From Alloprevotella sp. (lineage in GTDB: Bacteria > Bacteroidota > Bacteroidia > Bacteroidales > Bacteroidaceae), in the NCBI GenBank assembly GCA_017446765.1, contig JAFSQD010000037.1, forward strand, positions 1 to 39,647: a stretch of 39,647 nt of DNA, written 5' to 3'. Positions 32,740 through 39,647 of this stretch are shown here, piece by piece. Position 1 is the stretch's first letter. Every line of letters starts with the position of its first letter. The notes under the pieces were generated by a model, which saw only the letters and a list, made by a program, of their open reading frames with translations, was not told the origin of the DNA and did not search any database. Both the position numbers and the translations under genes were made by a program.

Positions 32740-33471
32740 ATGAAAGGAAAATATAGTATCTTTGCAGCGCTTTTCGCCCTTTCTGCCCTTTGCAGCTGCG
32801 ATGACGGCCGCATCGAAGAAAACATGAAGGGAGACGAAGAAGGCATGGTCTGCAAGGCCGAGGGATGGCTAAGCGGCGTGGATGCCGAATGGCCTGAGGG
32901 CTACACACTTGCCCTGGCCGGATTTACCCACGAGGACGACTACGCGGCTATCTCCAAGGCCATTGCGCCCAACACCTCTTCCGAGGGCTGGCTGAGCATG
33001 GAGATGAGTGGCATTCCTGCAAACGTGGAACAGGTGGAACTTTGTGTGCTCAACCGCCTTCGCCAGCGTGTGGCTACCTTTCAGACATTGCGCACCGATG
33101 GCATCCGCGACACATTGTTTGTCAGCTTTGACCACATAGATGCCTCCCCCCTGAAAGCCATACAGACCAACCTGTTGGATGCGAGTTGCATCGCTTGCCA
33201 TGGCGCATCAGGCTTCAAAGGTGCCGGCCTCGACCTCACAGACGGACACTTCTATGAGGCCACAGTGGGAAAACCTTCCCAGAAAGTGGAGGGGAAATAC
33301 ATCGTGCAGCCAGGAAATGCACAGGAGAGCGTACTCAGCCTCGTGCTGGGCACCGACATCTCATCCTCATGGCGCCAAAACCATGCTGACATGCTCAACC
33401 GCGAACGCACCGCAAACCTTCTGCAGTTTGTCGACCGCTGGATTGACAGATTGGAAAACAGCAACAAATGA
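32740..33471 (+). CDS. Lipoprotein with one haem-binding CxxCH
   Basis: A 243-residue predicted lipoprotein (lipobox LCSC, Cys20). Its mature part starts with EGMVCKAEGWLSG and is mostly beta-type up to about residue 135. A c-type haem motif CIACH occupies residues 150-154, followed by GASGFKGAGLDLTDGH and a helical tail (NLLQFVDRWIDRLE). LDLTDGHFYEATVGKPS with a following KYIVQPGNAQESVL is typical of cytochrome-like domains in Bacteroidetes that carry a lone CxxCH. I do not know a named family. It could pass electrons to or from the DHOR protein. It starts 19 bases after the porin and overlaps the Rid-fold gene by four bases. Confidence 0.82.
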   Translation: MKGKYSIFAALFALSALCSCDDGRIEENMKGDEEGMVCKAEGWLSGVDAEWPEGYTLALAGFTHEDDYAAISKAIAPNTSSEGWLSMEMSGIPANVEQVELCVLNRLRQRVATFQTLRTDGIRDTLFVSFDHIDASPLKAIQTNLLDASCIACHGASGFKGAGLDLTDGHFYEATVGKPSQKVEGKYIVQPGNAQESVLSLVLGTDISSSWRQNHADMLNRERTANLLQFVDRWIDRLENSNK

Positions 33472-34598
33472 CTATCACTAAGAACAATACACGCGCGGAG
33501 ATATTCCGCTTTGACAACGGGACAGATGTTACGGAGTACCACTTGATGCTTCATGTCACCGACTCATCACTCAACTTTGCCCAGCAGATGGACGCCTTGA
33601 TGAAGGCTTACGACGAATTGCGGCAAGAAGAACTCGGCGGTGCCGTTGCCGTCATGAAACGATACTTCCTCAGCGATGCCGCCAACCAAAGCGACACTGT
33701 GCTGGATGCCGATGGTTCCTTCTGTGCCCTTTCCCTCATCCAACAACCGCCCATCGACGGTACCAAGCTGGCTCTGTGGGCCTACATGCTGACAGGAGTA
33801 GTGCCTGAAGCCCTTGAATGTGGCCTCTACGAGACACGCCACGGCTGTTTCCGTCACCTATGGGGCGGCGGAGCCCACATTGTGGAAAGGGATTCGGAAG
33901 CACAGACAGCACTACTCATCAACAACTACGTTATGCAGTTGTTTCAGGCAGGATGCAACCTTGCCGACAACTGCATCCGTACGTGGTTTTTCGTCAACGA
34001 CATCGACAACAACTACGCAGGCGTCGTCAAGGCACGAAATGACATATTCTATACGCAAGGACTCACGCCCAGCACGCATTTCATTGCCTCCACCGGCATA
34101 GGCGGACGCCAGGCCGACCACCGCATCCTTTCGCAAATGGACACCTACGCCATCGCGGGGCTTCAACCAGGGCAGGTGACCCACCTATATGCCCCCACCC
34201 ATCTCGGACGCACCAGCGACTATGGCGTAAGTTTCGAACGTGGTACGCGCGTCGACTATGCCGACCGCCGCCATGTCTTTATTTCGGGCACGGCCAGCAT
34301 TGACAACAAGGGGCAGATTGTCCATCCCGGAGACATCAAGGCTCAGACCCTCCGCATGTGGGACAACGTGGAAGCCTTGCTGACCGAGGCCGAATGCACC
34401 TTCGACGACGTGGCACAGATGATTGTCTACCTCCGCGACACGGCCGACTATGCCACGGTGAGCCGCCTCTATGCCGAACGCTTTCCCGGAAAGCCTGTGA
34501 CCATCGTGCTCGCTCCCGTATGCCGTCCAGGTTGGCTCATCGAAATGGAGTGTATGGCTGTGAGAGCTGTCGCCCATCCGGAACTTCCTGCATTCTAA
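33468..34598 (+). CDS. Tandem Rid-fold protein, chorismatase-like
   Basis: A 376-residue cytoplasmic protein with no signal peptide. The C-terminal part (about 255-370) has the Rid/YjgF pattern: HVFISGTASIDNKGQIVHPG, then IKAQTLRMWDNVEALLTEA, FDDVAQMIVYLRD, YAERFPGKPVTIVLAPVCRPGWLIEMECMAV (in parts). The N-terminal half also looks Rid-like (NFAQQMDALMKAYDELRQEE, AVAVMKRYFLSD). This two-domain layout is that of FkbO/Hyg5-type chorismatases, which turn chorismate into hydroxybenzoates or dihydroxy acids. I cannot confirm the catalytic residues. Its ATG overlaps the upstream lipoprotein stop, so it belongs to the operon and may make a small aromatic used with the redox or metal proteins. Confidence 0.7.
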   Translation: MTITKNNTRAEIFRFDNGTDVTEYHLMLHVTDSSLNFAQQMDALMKAYDELRQEELGGAVAVMKRYFLSDAANQSDTVLDADGSFCALSLIQQPPIDGTKLALWAYMLTGVVPEALECGLYETRHGCFRHLWGGGAHIVERDSEAQTALLINNYVMQLFQAGCNLADNCIRTWFFVNDIDNNYAGVVKARNDIFYTQGLTPSTHFIASTGIGGRQADHRILSQMDTYAIAGLQPGQVTHLYAPTHLGRTSDYGVSFERGTRVDYADRRHVFISGTASIDNKGQIVHPGDIKAQTLRMWDNVEALLTEAECTFDDVAQMIVYLRDTADYATVSRLYAERFPGKPVTIVLAPVCRPGWLIEMECMAVRAVAHPELPAF

Positions 34599-34700
34599 GA
34601 ATTAGCTCCCCCTTACCCTCTGCGCGAGGTGTAGCGAAGGGCGGTGCACGAATATGCAAAGGGCAACAAACCTAAAATCTTAAAAACCTAAAAACCTAAA

Positions 34701-34722
34701 ATGACGTCCTTCGGGGCGTCAT
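34701..34722 (+). terminator. Hairpin terminator after the haem/imelysin operon
   Basis: Stem ATGACGTCC/GGGCGTCAT with a TTCG loop and T-rich sequence (ATTTCGTTTTA) after it. It comes about 100 bases after the Rid-fold gene stop and just before the tig promoter. Three AAACCTAAAA-like direct repeats precede it (34668-34700). Confidence 0.8.
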
Positions 34723-34747
34723 ATTTCGTTTTATGGATTCTTTTCAC

Positions 34748-34755
34748 TACTTTTG
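34748..34755 (+). promoter_or_regulatory. Promoter -7 box TACTTTTG for tig
   Basis: A TAnnTTTG match 42 bases before the tig ATG at 34798 and after the upstream terminator. The -33 element is weak. Confidence 0.7.
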
Positions 34756-34797
34756 CGGCTCAAATATGCAAACAAACAAATAAATAACATAGGAGAA

Positions 34798-36147
34798 ATG
34801 AACATCAAATTAGAGAAAAGTTCCGCCGTGAGTGGCGTTATCACCATTGAACTCCAAAAGGCCGACTACGAAAAAGCCTTCAACGACACGCTGAAGAAAA
34901 CAGCAAAGAAGGCCGACATGCCAGGCTTCCGCCCCGGCCACGTACCCATGAGCATCGTGAAGAAACTCTATGGCCCTCAGGCAAAGATGGACGCCGTGAA
35001 CAACATCCTGGGCGAAAAGCTCTTCGGATATATCCGTGAAGAGAAAATCGACATGCTCGGCGAGCCCCTCCAGCACGAAGGACAGGAAGCACAGGACATC
35101 GAAACACAGGATGATTTTACCTTCCAGTTTGACATCGCCATTGCCCCTGCTTTCGACATCAAGCTTACGGCCAAGGACAAGGTGACCTACTACGACATCG
35201 AGGCCGACGACAAGGCCATCGGCGAACAAGTGGAGCAAATCCGCCGTCAGAATGGTCATCATGAGGAGGCCGACGCCTATGCCGAGAACGACATCCTGCG
35301 CGGCATCCTTGCCGAACTGGATGAAAACGGACAGCCCAAGGAGGGTGGTCTCGTTGTGGAAAAGGCAAGCCTGATGCCCAACTTCTTCAAAGAGAAAAAG
35401 CAGCAGAAGCTCTTTGCAAAGGCCAAGAAGAACGACGTCATCACCTTCAACCCCAGCAAGGCTTACAAGGAGAGCGACACCGAACTGGCTGCCCTGCTTC
35501 GCATCAAGAAGGAAGAGGCCACGGCCTACGTGGGCGACTTCTCCTTCCAGGTGGACGAAATCAGCCGCTTCGTTCCCGCCGAGCTGAACCAGGAACTCTT
35601 CGACCGCGTTTTTGGCGAAGGCAACGTGAAGAATGAAGAGGAAATGCGAGCACGCATCAAGGAACAGCTCCAGCGCCAGCTCGAGGCCGATGCCGACTAC
35701 AAGTTCCGCCTTGACCTCCGCGCCTACTGCGAGAAGAAGGTGGGCGAACTGGAGATGCCCCGCACCGAACTGCGTCGCCTCATGTTGCAGAACAACAAGG
35801 ACAAGGACGAAAAGTACGTCGACGACAACTTCGAGCGCAGCATCGAAGAACTCAAATGGCACCTCATGCGCGACAAGCTGGCTCAGCAGCAGGGCATCAA
35901 GGTGGGCGACGAGGACGTGCGAGCCGCCGCCCTGGATGCCACGCGCTTCCAGTTTGCCCAATATGGCATGAACAACATACCCGATGAGTACCTCCATCAG
36001 TACGCAGAAGGTATGCTCAAGGACGAGAACCAGGTCAACGGCCTCGTGGAGCGTTGCATCGAGCAGAAGCTCACTGCTGCCATGAAGAACGTTGTGACGC
36101 TCGACCGCAAGCCTATCAGCATCGAGGACTTCCAGAAGCTTTTTTAA
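34798..36147 (+). CDS. tig: Trigger factor
   Basis: A ribosome-bound folding helper and peptidyl-prolyl isomerase-like chaperone. The ATG at 34798 (MNIKLEKSSA) is chosen over 34753 since it leaves the promoter and leader free and starts the conserved domain. It has 449 residues. The N-terminal ribosome-binding domain includes MPGFRPGHVPMSIVKKLYG (about 41-59), close to the GFRxGxxP signature. The middle domain is diverged from the usual FKBP fold, as in other Bacteroidetes. The C-terminal helical arms (about 275-449) are rich in charged residues and hold the chaperone cradle. clpP follows, then clpX, the usual arrangement. Confidence 0.95.
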   Translation: MNIKLEKSSAVSGVITIELQKADYEKAFNDTLKKTAKKADMPGFRPGHVPMSIVKKLYGPQAKMDAVNNILGEKLFGYIREEKIDMLGEPLQHEGQEAQDIETQDDFTFQFDIAIAPAFDIKLTAKDKVTYYDIEADDKAIGEQVEQIRRQNGHHEEADAYAENDILRGILAELDENGQPKEGGLVVEKASLMPNFFKEKKQQKLFAKAKKNDVITFNPSKAYKESDTELAALLRIKKEEATAYVGDFSFQVDEISRFVPAELNQELFDRVFGEGNVKNEEEMRARIKEQLQRQLEADADYKFRLDLRAYCEKKVGELEMPRTELRRLMLQNNKDKDEKYVDDNFERSIEELKWHLMRDKLAQQQGIKVGDEDVRAAALDATRFQFAQYGMNNIPDEYLHQYAEGMLKDENQVNGLVERCIEQKLTAAMKNVVTLDRKPISIEDFQKLF

Positions 36148-36173
36148 TAGAATGAAGATAAATTGGGAGTTAA
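36147..36173 (+). repeat. Intergenic motif ATAGAATGAAG..GGGAGTTAA, copy 2
   Basis: ATAGAATGAAGATAAATTGG followed by GAGTTAA, starting at the tig stop. It matches the copies at 4657-4683 and 39121-39146 with a few changes. Confidence 0.65.
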
Positions 36174-36214
36174 AGCCTAAAACCATATAAATTGGTCTGT
36201 CTATGGACCCAATC

Positions 36215-36257
36215 GCAAAGGCAAGCGTCATCTTGACGGGAAGCCGCTTGCCTTTGC
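36215..36257 (+). other. Hairpin between tig and clpP
   Basis: A perfect 13-base stem GCAAAGGCAAGCG/CGCTTGCCTTTGC (36215-36227 and 36245-36257) with a 17-base loop. There is no T-run, so it may be an mRNA-processing or partial terminator site setting tig against clpP levels. clpP starts 43 bases later. Confidence 0.7.
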
Positions 36258-36300
36258 ATGAATTTTGAGCGTTGCGACCCCCCAAAAAAACAAAACCTTA

Positions 36301-36963
36301 ATGAACGACTTTCAGAAATTCGCCCTCAGCCGCGGCATCAGTTCCATGACAATCGATGCCGTAGCAAAGGCTCAGAGCCAATACCTCAACCCCTACATCC
36401 TTGAGGAACGTCAACTCAACGTGACGCAGATGGACGTATTCTCCCGCCTCATGATGGACCGCATCATCTTCCTCGGCACACAGATTGACGACTACACGGC
36501 AAACACGTTGCAGGCACAGTTGCTCTACCTTGACAGTGCCGACCCCGACAAGGACATCAGCATCTACATCAACTCCCCTGGCGGTAGCGTTCACGCAGGC
36601 CTCGGCATCTATGACACAATGCAGTTCATCAGCAGTGATGTCAATACCATCTGCACGGGTATGGCGGCCTCGATGGCAGCCGTGCTCCTCGTAGCAGGCC
36701 AGCAAGGCAAGCGTAGCGCACTGCCCCACAGCCGTGTCATGATCCACCAACCCATGGGAGGTGCTCAGGGACAGGCCAGCGACATCGAAATCACTGCACG
36801 CGAGATACAGAAGCTGAAGAAGGAACTCTACACCATCATTGCCGACCACAGCCACCAGCCCTACGACAAAGTGTGGGCCGACAGCGACCGCGACTACTGG
36901 ATGACGGCAGAAGAGGCTCTGCAGTATGGCATGATTGACCTCATCCACACAAAGAAGCAATAA
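36301..36963 (+). CDS. clpP: ATP-dependent Clp protease proteolytic subunit
   Basis: ClpP forms the barrel-shaped serine protease that degrades proteins fed by ClpX. The ATG at 36301 ([10 protein letters not shown]) gives 220 residues; an earlier GTG/ATG reading to 36265 overlaps the leader. The catalytic triad is visible: Ser124 in GMAASMA, His149 in VMIHQP and Asp198 in [24 protein letters not shown] (about 90-107) is the substrate-binding stretch. An N-terminal extension of about 30 residues before the core is common in this phylum. It follows tig by 153 bases and precedes clpX by 7 bases. Confidence 0.97.
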   Translation: MNDFQKFALSRGISSMTIDAVAKAQSQYLNPYILEERQLNVTQMDVFSRLMMDRIIFLGTQIDDYTANTLQAQLLYLDSADPDKDISIYINSPGGSVHAGLGIYDTMQFISSDVNTICTGMAASMAAVLLVAGQQGKRSALPHSRVMIHQPMGGAQGQASDIEITAREIQKLKKELYTIIADHSHQPYDKVWADSDRDYWMTAEEALQYGMIDLIHTKKQ

Positions 36964-36970
36964 GCTGAAG

Positions 36971-38230
36971 ATGGCTGACAAGAAGAACACGTGCAGCTTC
37001 TGCGGACGCTCCGACAAGGAAGTCACCGTCATGCTGACAGGCATCAACGGCTGTATATGCAACGACTGTGTGGAGCAAGCCATGCAGGTGCTACGCGATG
37101 CCGGGCTCGAATCCACGCCCTCACGAAACAATCACGACCACCAGCTGGACGTAGACTTCACGAAGGTGCCAAAGCCCACCGAAATCAAGGAGTACCTCGA
37201 CCGTTACGTCATAGGGCAGGACGATGCCAAGCGTTTCCTGGCCGTCAGCGTGTACAATCACTATAAACGCCTGGCACAAAGCACCGTGAAGATTGGCGAT
37301 GACGTGGACATCGAAAAGTCCAACATCATCATGGTGGGCACCACGGGTACGGGAAAGACGCTGCTTGCACGCACCATCGCCCGCCTGCTTGACGTACCTT
37401 TCTGCATCGTCGATGCCACCGTCTTCACCGAAGCCGGCTATGTGGGCGAGGACGTGGAAAGCATACTCTCTCGACTGTTGCAGGCGGCCGACTGGAACGT
37501 GGAGCGTGCCGAACGTGGCATCGTCTTCATCGACGAGATAGACAAAATCGCACGCAAAAGCGACAACCCCAGCATCACACGCGACGTGAGCGGTGAGGGC
37601 GTACAACAGGGCTTGCTCAAACTCCTCGAGGGCAGTATCGTCAATGTGCCGCCAAAGGGGGGACGCAAGCATCCCGACCAAGACTATGTCCATGTGGACA
37701 CGCGCAACATCCTCTTCATCTGCGGCGGTGCCTTCGACGGCATCGAGAAGAAGATTGCTCAACGGCTGAACACACACACCGTGGGCTACAACAACGTGAG
37801 GGCCACACGACGCATCGATCCCAAAAACCTCATGCGCTACGTGTCACCTACCGACCTGAAATCCTTCGGGCTCATCCCCGAGATTATCGGACGCCTGCCC
37901 GTGCTCACCTACCTGAATCCCCTCGACCGTGAAGCCCTCCACCGCATCCTGACCGAACCGAAAAACTCCCTCGTCCGGCAATACACAAAGATATTCCAGA
38001 TGGACGGCGTAGCCCTCAGTTTCGATGACGAAGCCCTTGACTTCATCGTCGACAAGGCCATGGAATACAAGCTTGGGGCTCGCGGACTGCGCAGCATCAT
38101 GGAGAGCATCATGGTGACGGCCATGTACGAACTCCCCTCATCGGGCAAAAAGAAGTTCAAGGTGACAAAGAAATATGCCGAAGCCGAGTTAGAAAAGAAC
38201 AACTCCCTTGCCGAAGAAAAAAGTAAATAA
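36971..38230 (+). CDS. clpX: ATP-dependent Clp protease ATPase subunit ClpX
   Basis: ClpX unfolds tagged or selected proteins and feeds them to ClpP. The ATG at 36971 ([10 protein letters not shown]) gives 419 residues. The zinc-binding domain has Cys8, Cys11, Cys30 and Cys33. The AAA+ core has Walker A GTTGTGKT at 123-130, Walker [13 protein letters not shown], the GYVGEDVES pore-loop region, sensor 1 [12 protein letters not shown] and sensor 2 [12 protein letters not shown]. The IGF-type ClpP-contact loop is present in modified form (around IEKKIAQRL and later residues). It is seven bases after clpP and ends before a two-way terminator. Confidence 0.97.
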   Translation: MADKKNTCSFCGRSDKEVTVMLTGINGCICNDCVEQAMQVLRDAGLESTPSRNNHDHQLDVDFTKVPKPTEIKEYLDRYVIGQDDAKRFLAVSVYNHYKRLAQSTVKIGDDVDIEKSNIIMVGTTGTGKTLLARTIARLLDVPFCIVDATVFTEAGYVGEDVESILSRLLQAADWNVERAERGIVFIDEIDKIARKSDNPSITRDVSGEGVQQGLLKLLEGSIVNVPPKGGRKHPDQDYVHVDTRNILFICGGAFDGIEKKIAQRLNTHTVGYNNVRATRRIDPKNLMRYVSPTDLKSFGLIPEIIGRLPVLTYLNPLDREALHRILTEPKNSLVRQYTKIFQMDGVALSFDDEALDFIVDKAMEYKLGARGLRSIMESIMVTAMYELPSSGKKKFKVTKKYAEAELEKNNSLAEEKSK

Positions 38231-38257
38231 GCAGACGTGTAGGCCAAAGGACAAGTT

Positions 38258-38286
38258 GTAGCTTGTCACTTGTCAACTCGTCACAC
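38258..38286. repeat. Heptad repeat remnant after clpX
   Basis: GTCACTT, GTCAACT and CGTCACA-like units in a row. They are the reverse complement of the RAGYGRC heptads inside the DUF4922-SpoIID gene at 24804-24848. Confidence 0.6.
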
Positions 38287-38293
38287 GTAAACC

Positions 38294-38323
38294 AAAAGGG
38301 ATGGTCGATTGACCATCCCTTTT
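38294..38323. terminator. Two-way terminator between clpX and the FGE-like lipoprotein
   Basis: A 13-base stem AAAAGGGATGGTC/GACCATCCCTTTT with a GATT loop, A-run on one side and T-run on the other. It suits both converging genes. Confidence 0.9.
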
Positions 38324-38331
38324 TATTTTGT

Positions 38332-39102
38332 TTATTCCGCTATGCGGAAACCCACGTTTGCCACACGCGTACCGGGCTGTCCGCTGTCGCGGTAGCTTGT
38401 GCGGAGGCTGGCGGCCTGGCTGTCCCATGCACCGCCGCGGTCTACACGGCCTTCACCGCCTACCTGCTGCGTGTAGCGAGGGTTTGTGCGTGCTGTGTCG
38501 GTATACTCCACATACCAGTCGTCACACCATTCCCACACATTGCCGCTCATGTCGTAGAGACCCAGCTCGTTAGCCTTCTTACCCCCCACGGCATGTACCT
38601 TGTAACCAGAATTAGCCACATACCATCCGCATTCGCGAGGATTGTCGGCCTCGCCGGCATACTGTGTGGGACGAGCCAACTTACCGCCACGTGCGGCGTA
38701 CTCCCATTCGGCTTCAGTAGGCAGGCGGAAGGCGTGTCCCGTCATTTCATTCAACCTTTTGAGAAACTGCTGGCAGTCGTCCCAGCTCACGTTCGTCACG
38801 GGCAGGTCGTCGCCCTGTTCTTTCGAGGGGTTCTGCCCCATCACGGCTACCCATTGTGCCTGTGTCACCTCGTAACGTCCAATCTTGAAGTCGGAGAGTG
38901 TCACTTCGTGCAAGGGACGTTCGTCCTTAGCCACGTCCGTCTTCTGTTCTTCGGTGGCACCCATCGTAAAGGTGCCCCCCTCCACGCTCACCATGTGAGC
39001 CATAAGGCTGTCAATCGCTTCCGTGCTTTTGTCCGTCTTTCCGCAGGAAGCCATACTCAGTGCCAGGGGCAGTACAAGAACTGCAAATTTTACTCTTAAC
39101 AT
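38332..39102 (-). CDS. Lipoprotein with formylglycine-generating-enzyme-like domain
   Basis: A 256-residue predicted lipoprotein (lipobox LSMASCGK, Cys20) with an FGE/SUMF1-type (EgtB-like) domain. Landmarks are SVEGGTFTMGA (about 38-48), RYEVTQAQW, FRLPTEAEWEYAARGG, GLYDMSGNVWEWCDDWY, DRGGAWDS and the end VANVGFRIAE. In the true enzyme two cysteines activate sulfatases; here only one Cys near the WEWC motif is conserved and the matching active-site pair is not evident. A non-catalytic or ligand-binding role, as in many Bacteroidetes gliding or secretion lipoproteins, is likely. No sulfatase gene is nearby. It converges on clpX, and a promoter box lies at 39175-39182. Confidence 0.88.
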   Translation of the reverse strand: MLRVKFAVLVLPLALSMASCGKTDKSTEAIDSLMAHMVSVEGGTFTMGATEEQKTDVAKDERPLHEVTLSDFKIGRYEVTQAQWVAVMGQNPSKEQGDDLPVTNVSWDDCQQFLKRLNEMTGHAFRLPTEAEWEYAARGGKLARPTQYAGEADNPRECGWYVANSGYKVHAVGGKKANELGLYDMSGNVWEWCDDWYVEYTDTARTNPRYTQQVGGEGRVDRGGAWDSQAASLRTSYRDSGQPGTRVANVGFRIAE

Positions 39103-39120
39103 AAATTACTGCTTTAAGTT

Positions 39121-39146
39121 ATAGAATGAAGTTAAGGGGGAGTTAA
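39121..39146 (+). repeat. Intergenic motif ATAGAATGAAGTTAAG..GGAGTTAA, copy 3
   Basis: ATAGAATGAAGTTAAGGGGG followed by AGTTAA, 19 bases upstream of the FGE-like gene start and on the opposite strand to it. Confidence 0.7.
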
Positions 39147-39174
39147 AGGGGGAGATAAAACATTTATGTGAGGG

Positions 39175-39182
39175 CAAAGATA
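39175..39182 (-). promoter_or_regulatory. Promoter -7 box TATCTTTG for the FGE-like lipoprotein
   Basis: A TAnnTTTG match on the minus strand, 72 bases before the ATG at 39102. The rest of 39183-39376 shows no gene or other signal that I recognise. Confidence 0.65.
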
Positions 39183-39376
39183 CGACTTTCCCCGACATAA
39201 TCGAAGATTCACCCAAAAAGTTTCGTACAAACGACTACCTGAACCGACCTTTCTATTCAGGCGAGAATAGCGTGAAGCATGGTAATTGTTCTTTCCTATT
39301 GCTACAAGTGTATTCGTACTTTTCAAGTTTCGCAATTTGTGAACACCCGCATTATATTCGGCAAGGGCAGCAAATT

Positions 39377-39647
39377 GAAAAACTTTTTTTTTGCAACGAA
39401 AACTTCCACCTCTGCTACCCATTCCTTGTATATGATTAATCTATAGCGTATTGTGGGTGTCGCCTGGGTAGCAGTGGGTAGCAGTAGGGACATCAGGAAA
39501 CCTCGCTTAGCGTGTCGCCACCATGCACTTTGAGAGGGCAGAAACGCCGTTTCGGGTGCTCTCGTGGCCCCCAAAGCACCCTTATACTGCGCATGTATTG
39601 TGCTTAGCATGCCGCTTCTGATGGAAAAAGTGGCTTATCGTGTCGCC
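39377..39647 (+). repeat. Interspersed repeat, copy C, cut by the window end
   Basis: Matches 2061-2339 block by block in the same orientation, and its first 110 bases match 2670-2560 read on the minus strand. It contains CCACCTCTGCTACCC, TTGTATATGATTAATCTATA, GGTAGCAGTGGGTAGCAGT and CTTAGCGTGTCGCC. It runs to the last base of the window, so the full element continues beyond or the assembly stopped here. Confidence 0.85.

Noticed and set aside
34810..36285. A 491-codon minus-strand open frame opposite tig
   Set aside because: It mirrors the trigger factor gene, with valine- and leucine-rich sequence typical of antisense frames and no domain.
38263..39099. A 278-codon plus-strand frame opposite the FGE-like lipoprotein
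   Set aside because: It is antisense to a gene with strong domain signatures and passes through the terminator; no domain of its own.

Overview
This 39.6 kb window looks like chromosomal DNA of a Bacteroidales bacterium, most likely of the Prevotella/Bacteroides group. The evidence is the repeated TAnnTTTG promoter boxes upstream of genes, A-rich translation starts without Shine-Dalgarno sites, lipoproteins of the SC-D/E type, and family-typical gene orders: DUF1599-MauE-tpiA-SPOR-folE, nadK beside pdxJ, and tig-clpP-clpX. Most of the window is ordinary housekeeping and cell-envelope DNA; I cannot fix the genus from sequence alone.

Layout. 1-2000: end of a MATE exporter, pyrH, and a GtrA-like membrane protein. 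2001-2796: a gene-free stretch built from an interspersed repeat family in inverted arrangement around a 40-bp perfect palindrome. 2797-6226 (minus): pepD, a small lipoprotein and a secreted alpha/beta hydrolase. 6280-10830 (plus): a tiny membrane protein, an OmpH/Skp-like lipoprotein, DUF1599, a MauE/DoxX-like protein whose frame runs without a stop into tpiA, a SPOR protein and folE, then tRNA-Gly and a terminator. 11079-13962 (minus): a HerA-like ATPase and a GH29 fucosidase. 14094-14746: rnpB, a tRNA-Lys with an odd anticodon loop, and a terminator. 14769-18356 (minus): mltG (interrupted by an in-frame TAG), an ABC exporter, and nadK. 18450-21895 (plus): pdxJ, a DJ-1 family protein and recG. 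21945-26836 (minus): an AmpG-like permease, a DUF4922-SpoIID fusion and a two-part glycosyltransferase, which together suggest handling of cell-wall fragments. 26837-27380: gene-free, with six 22-bp tandem repeats.

27381-34598 (plus) is the most distinctive part: an outer-membrane porin-like protein followed by a tight operon of imelysin lipoprotein, di-haem oxidoreductase lipoprotein, porin O/P, single-haem-motif lipoprotein and a cytoplasmic tandem Rid-fold (chorismatase-like) protein. It reads as an envelope redox or metal-acquisition module. 34798-38230 holds tig, clpP and clpX, then a convergent terminator and a minus-strand lipoprotein with a formylglycine-generating-enzyme-like domain. 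The last 270 bases are another copy of the repeat from 2061-2339, cut by the window end, so the window may stop at an assembly break.

Points of most interest are the haem/imelysin/Rid operon with its 16-bp inverted repeat in a signal-peptide coding region, the MauE-TpiA read-through frame, the amber codon in mltG, the DUF4922-SpoIID fusion with an in-frame heptad repeat, two divergent promoters whose -7 boxes face each other, and the repeat family.
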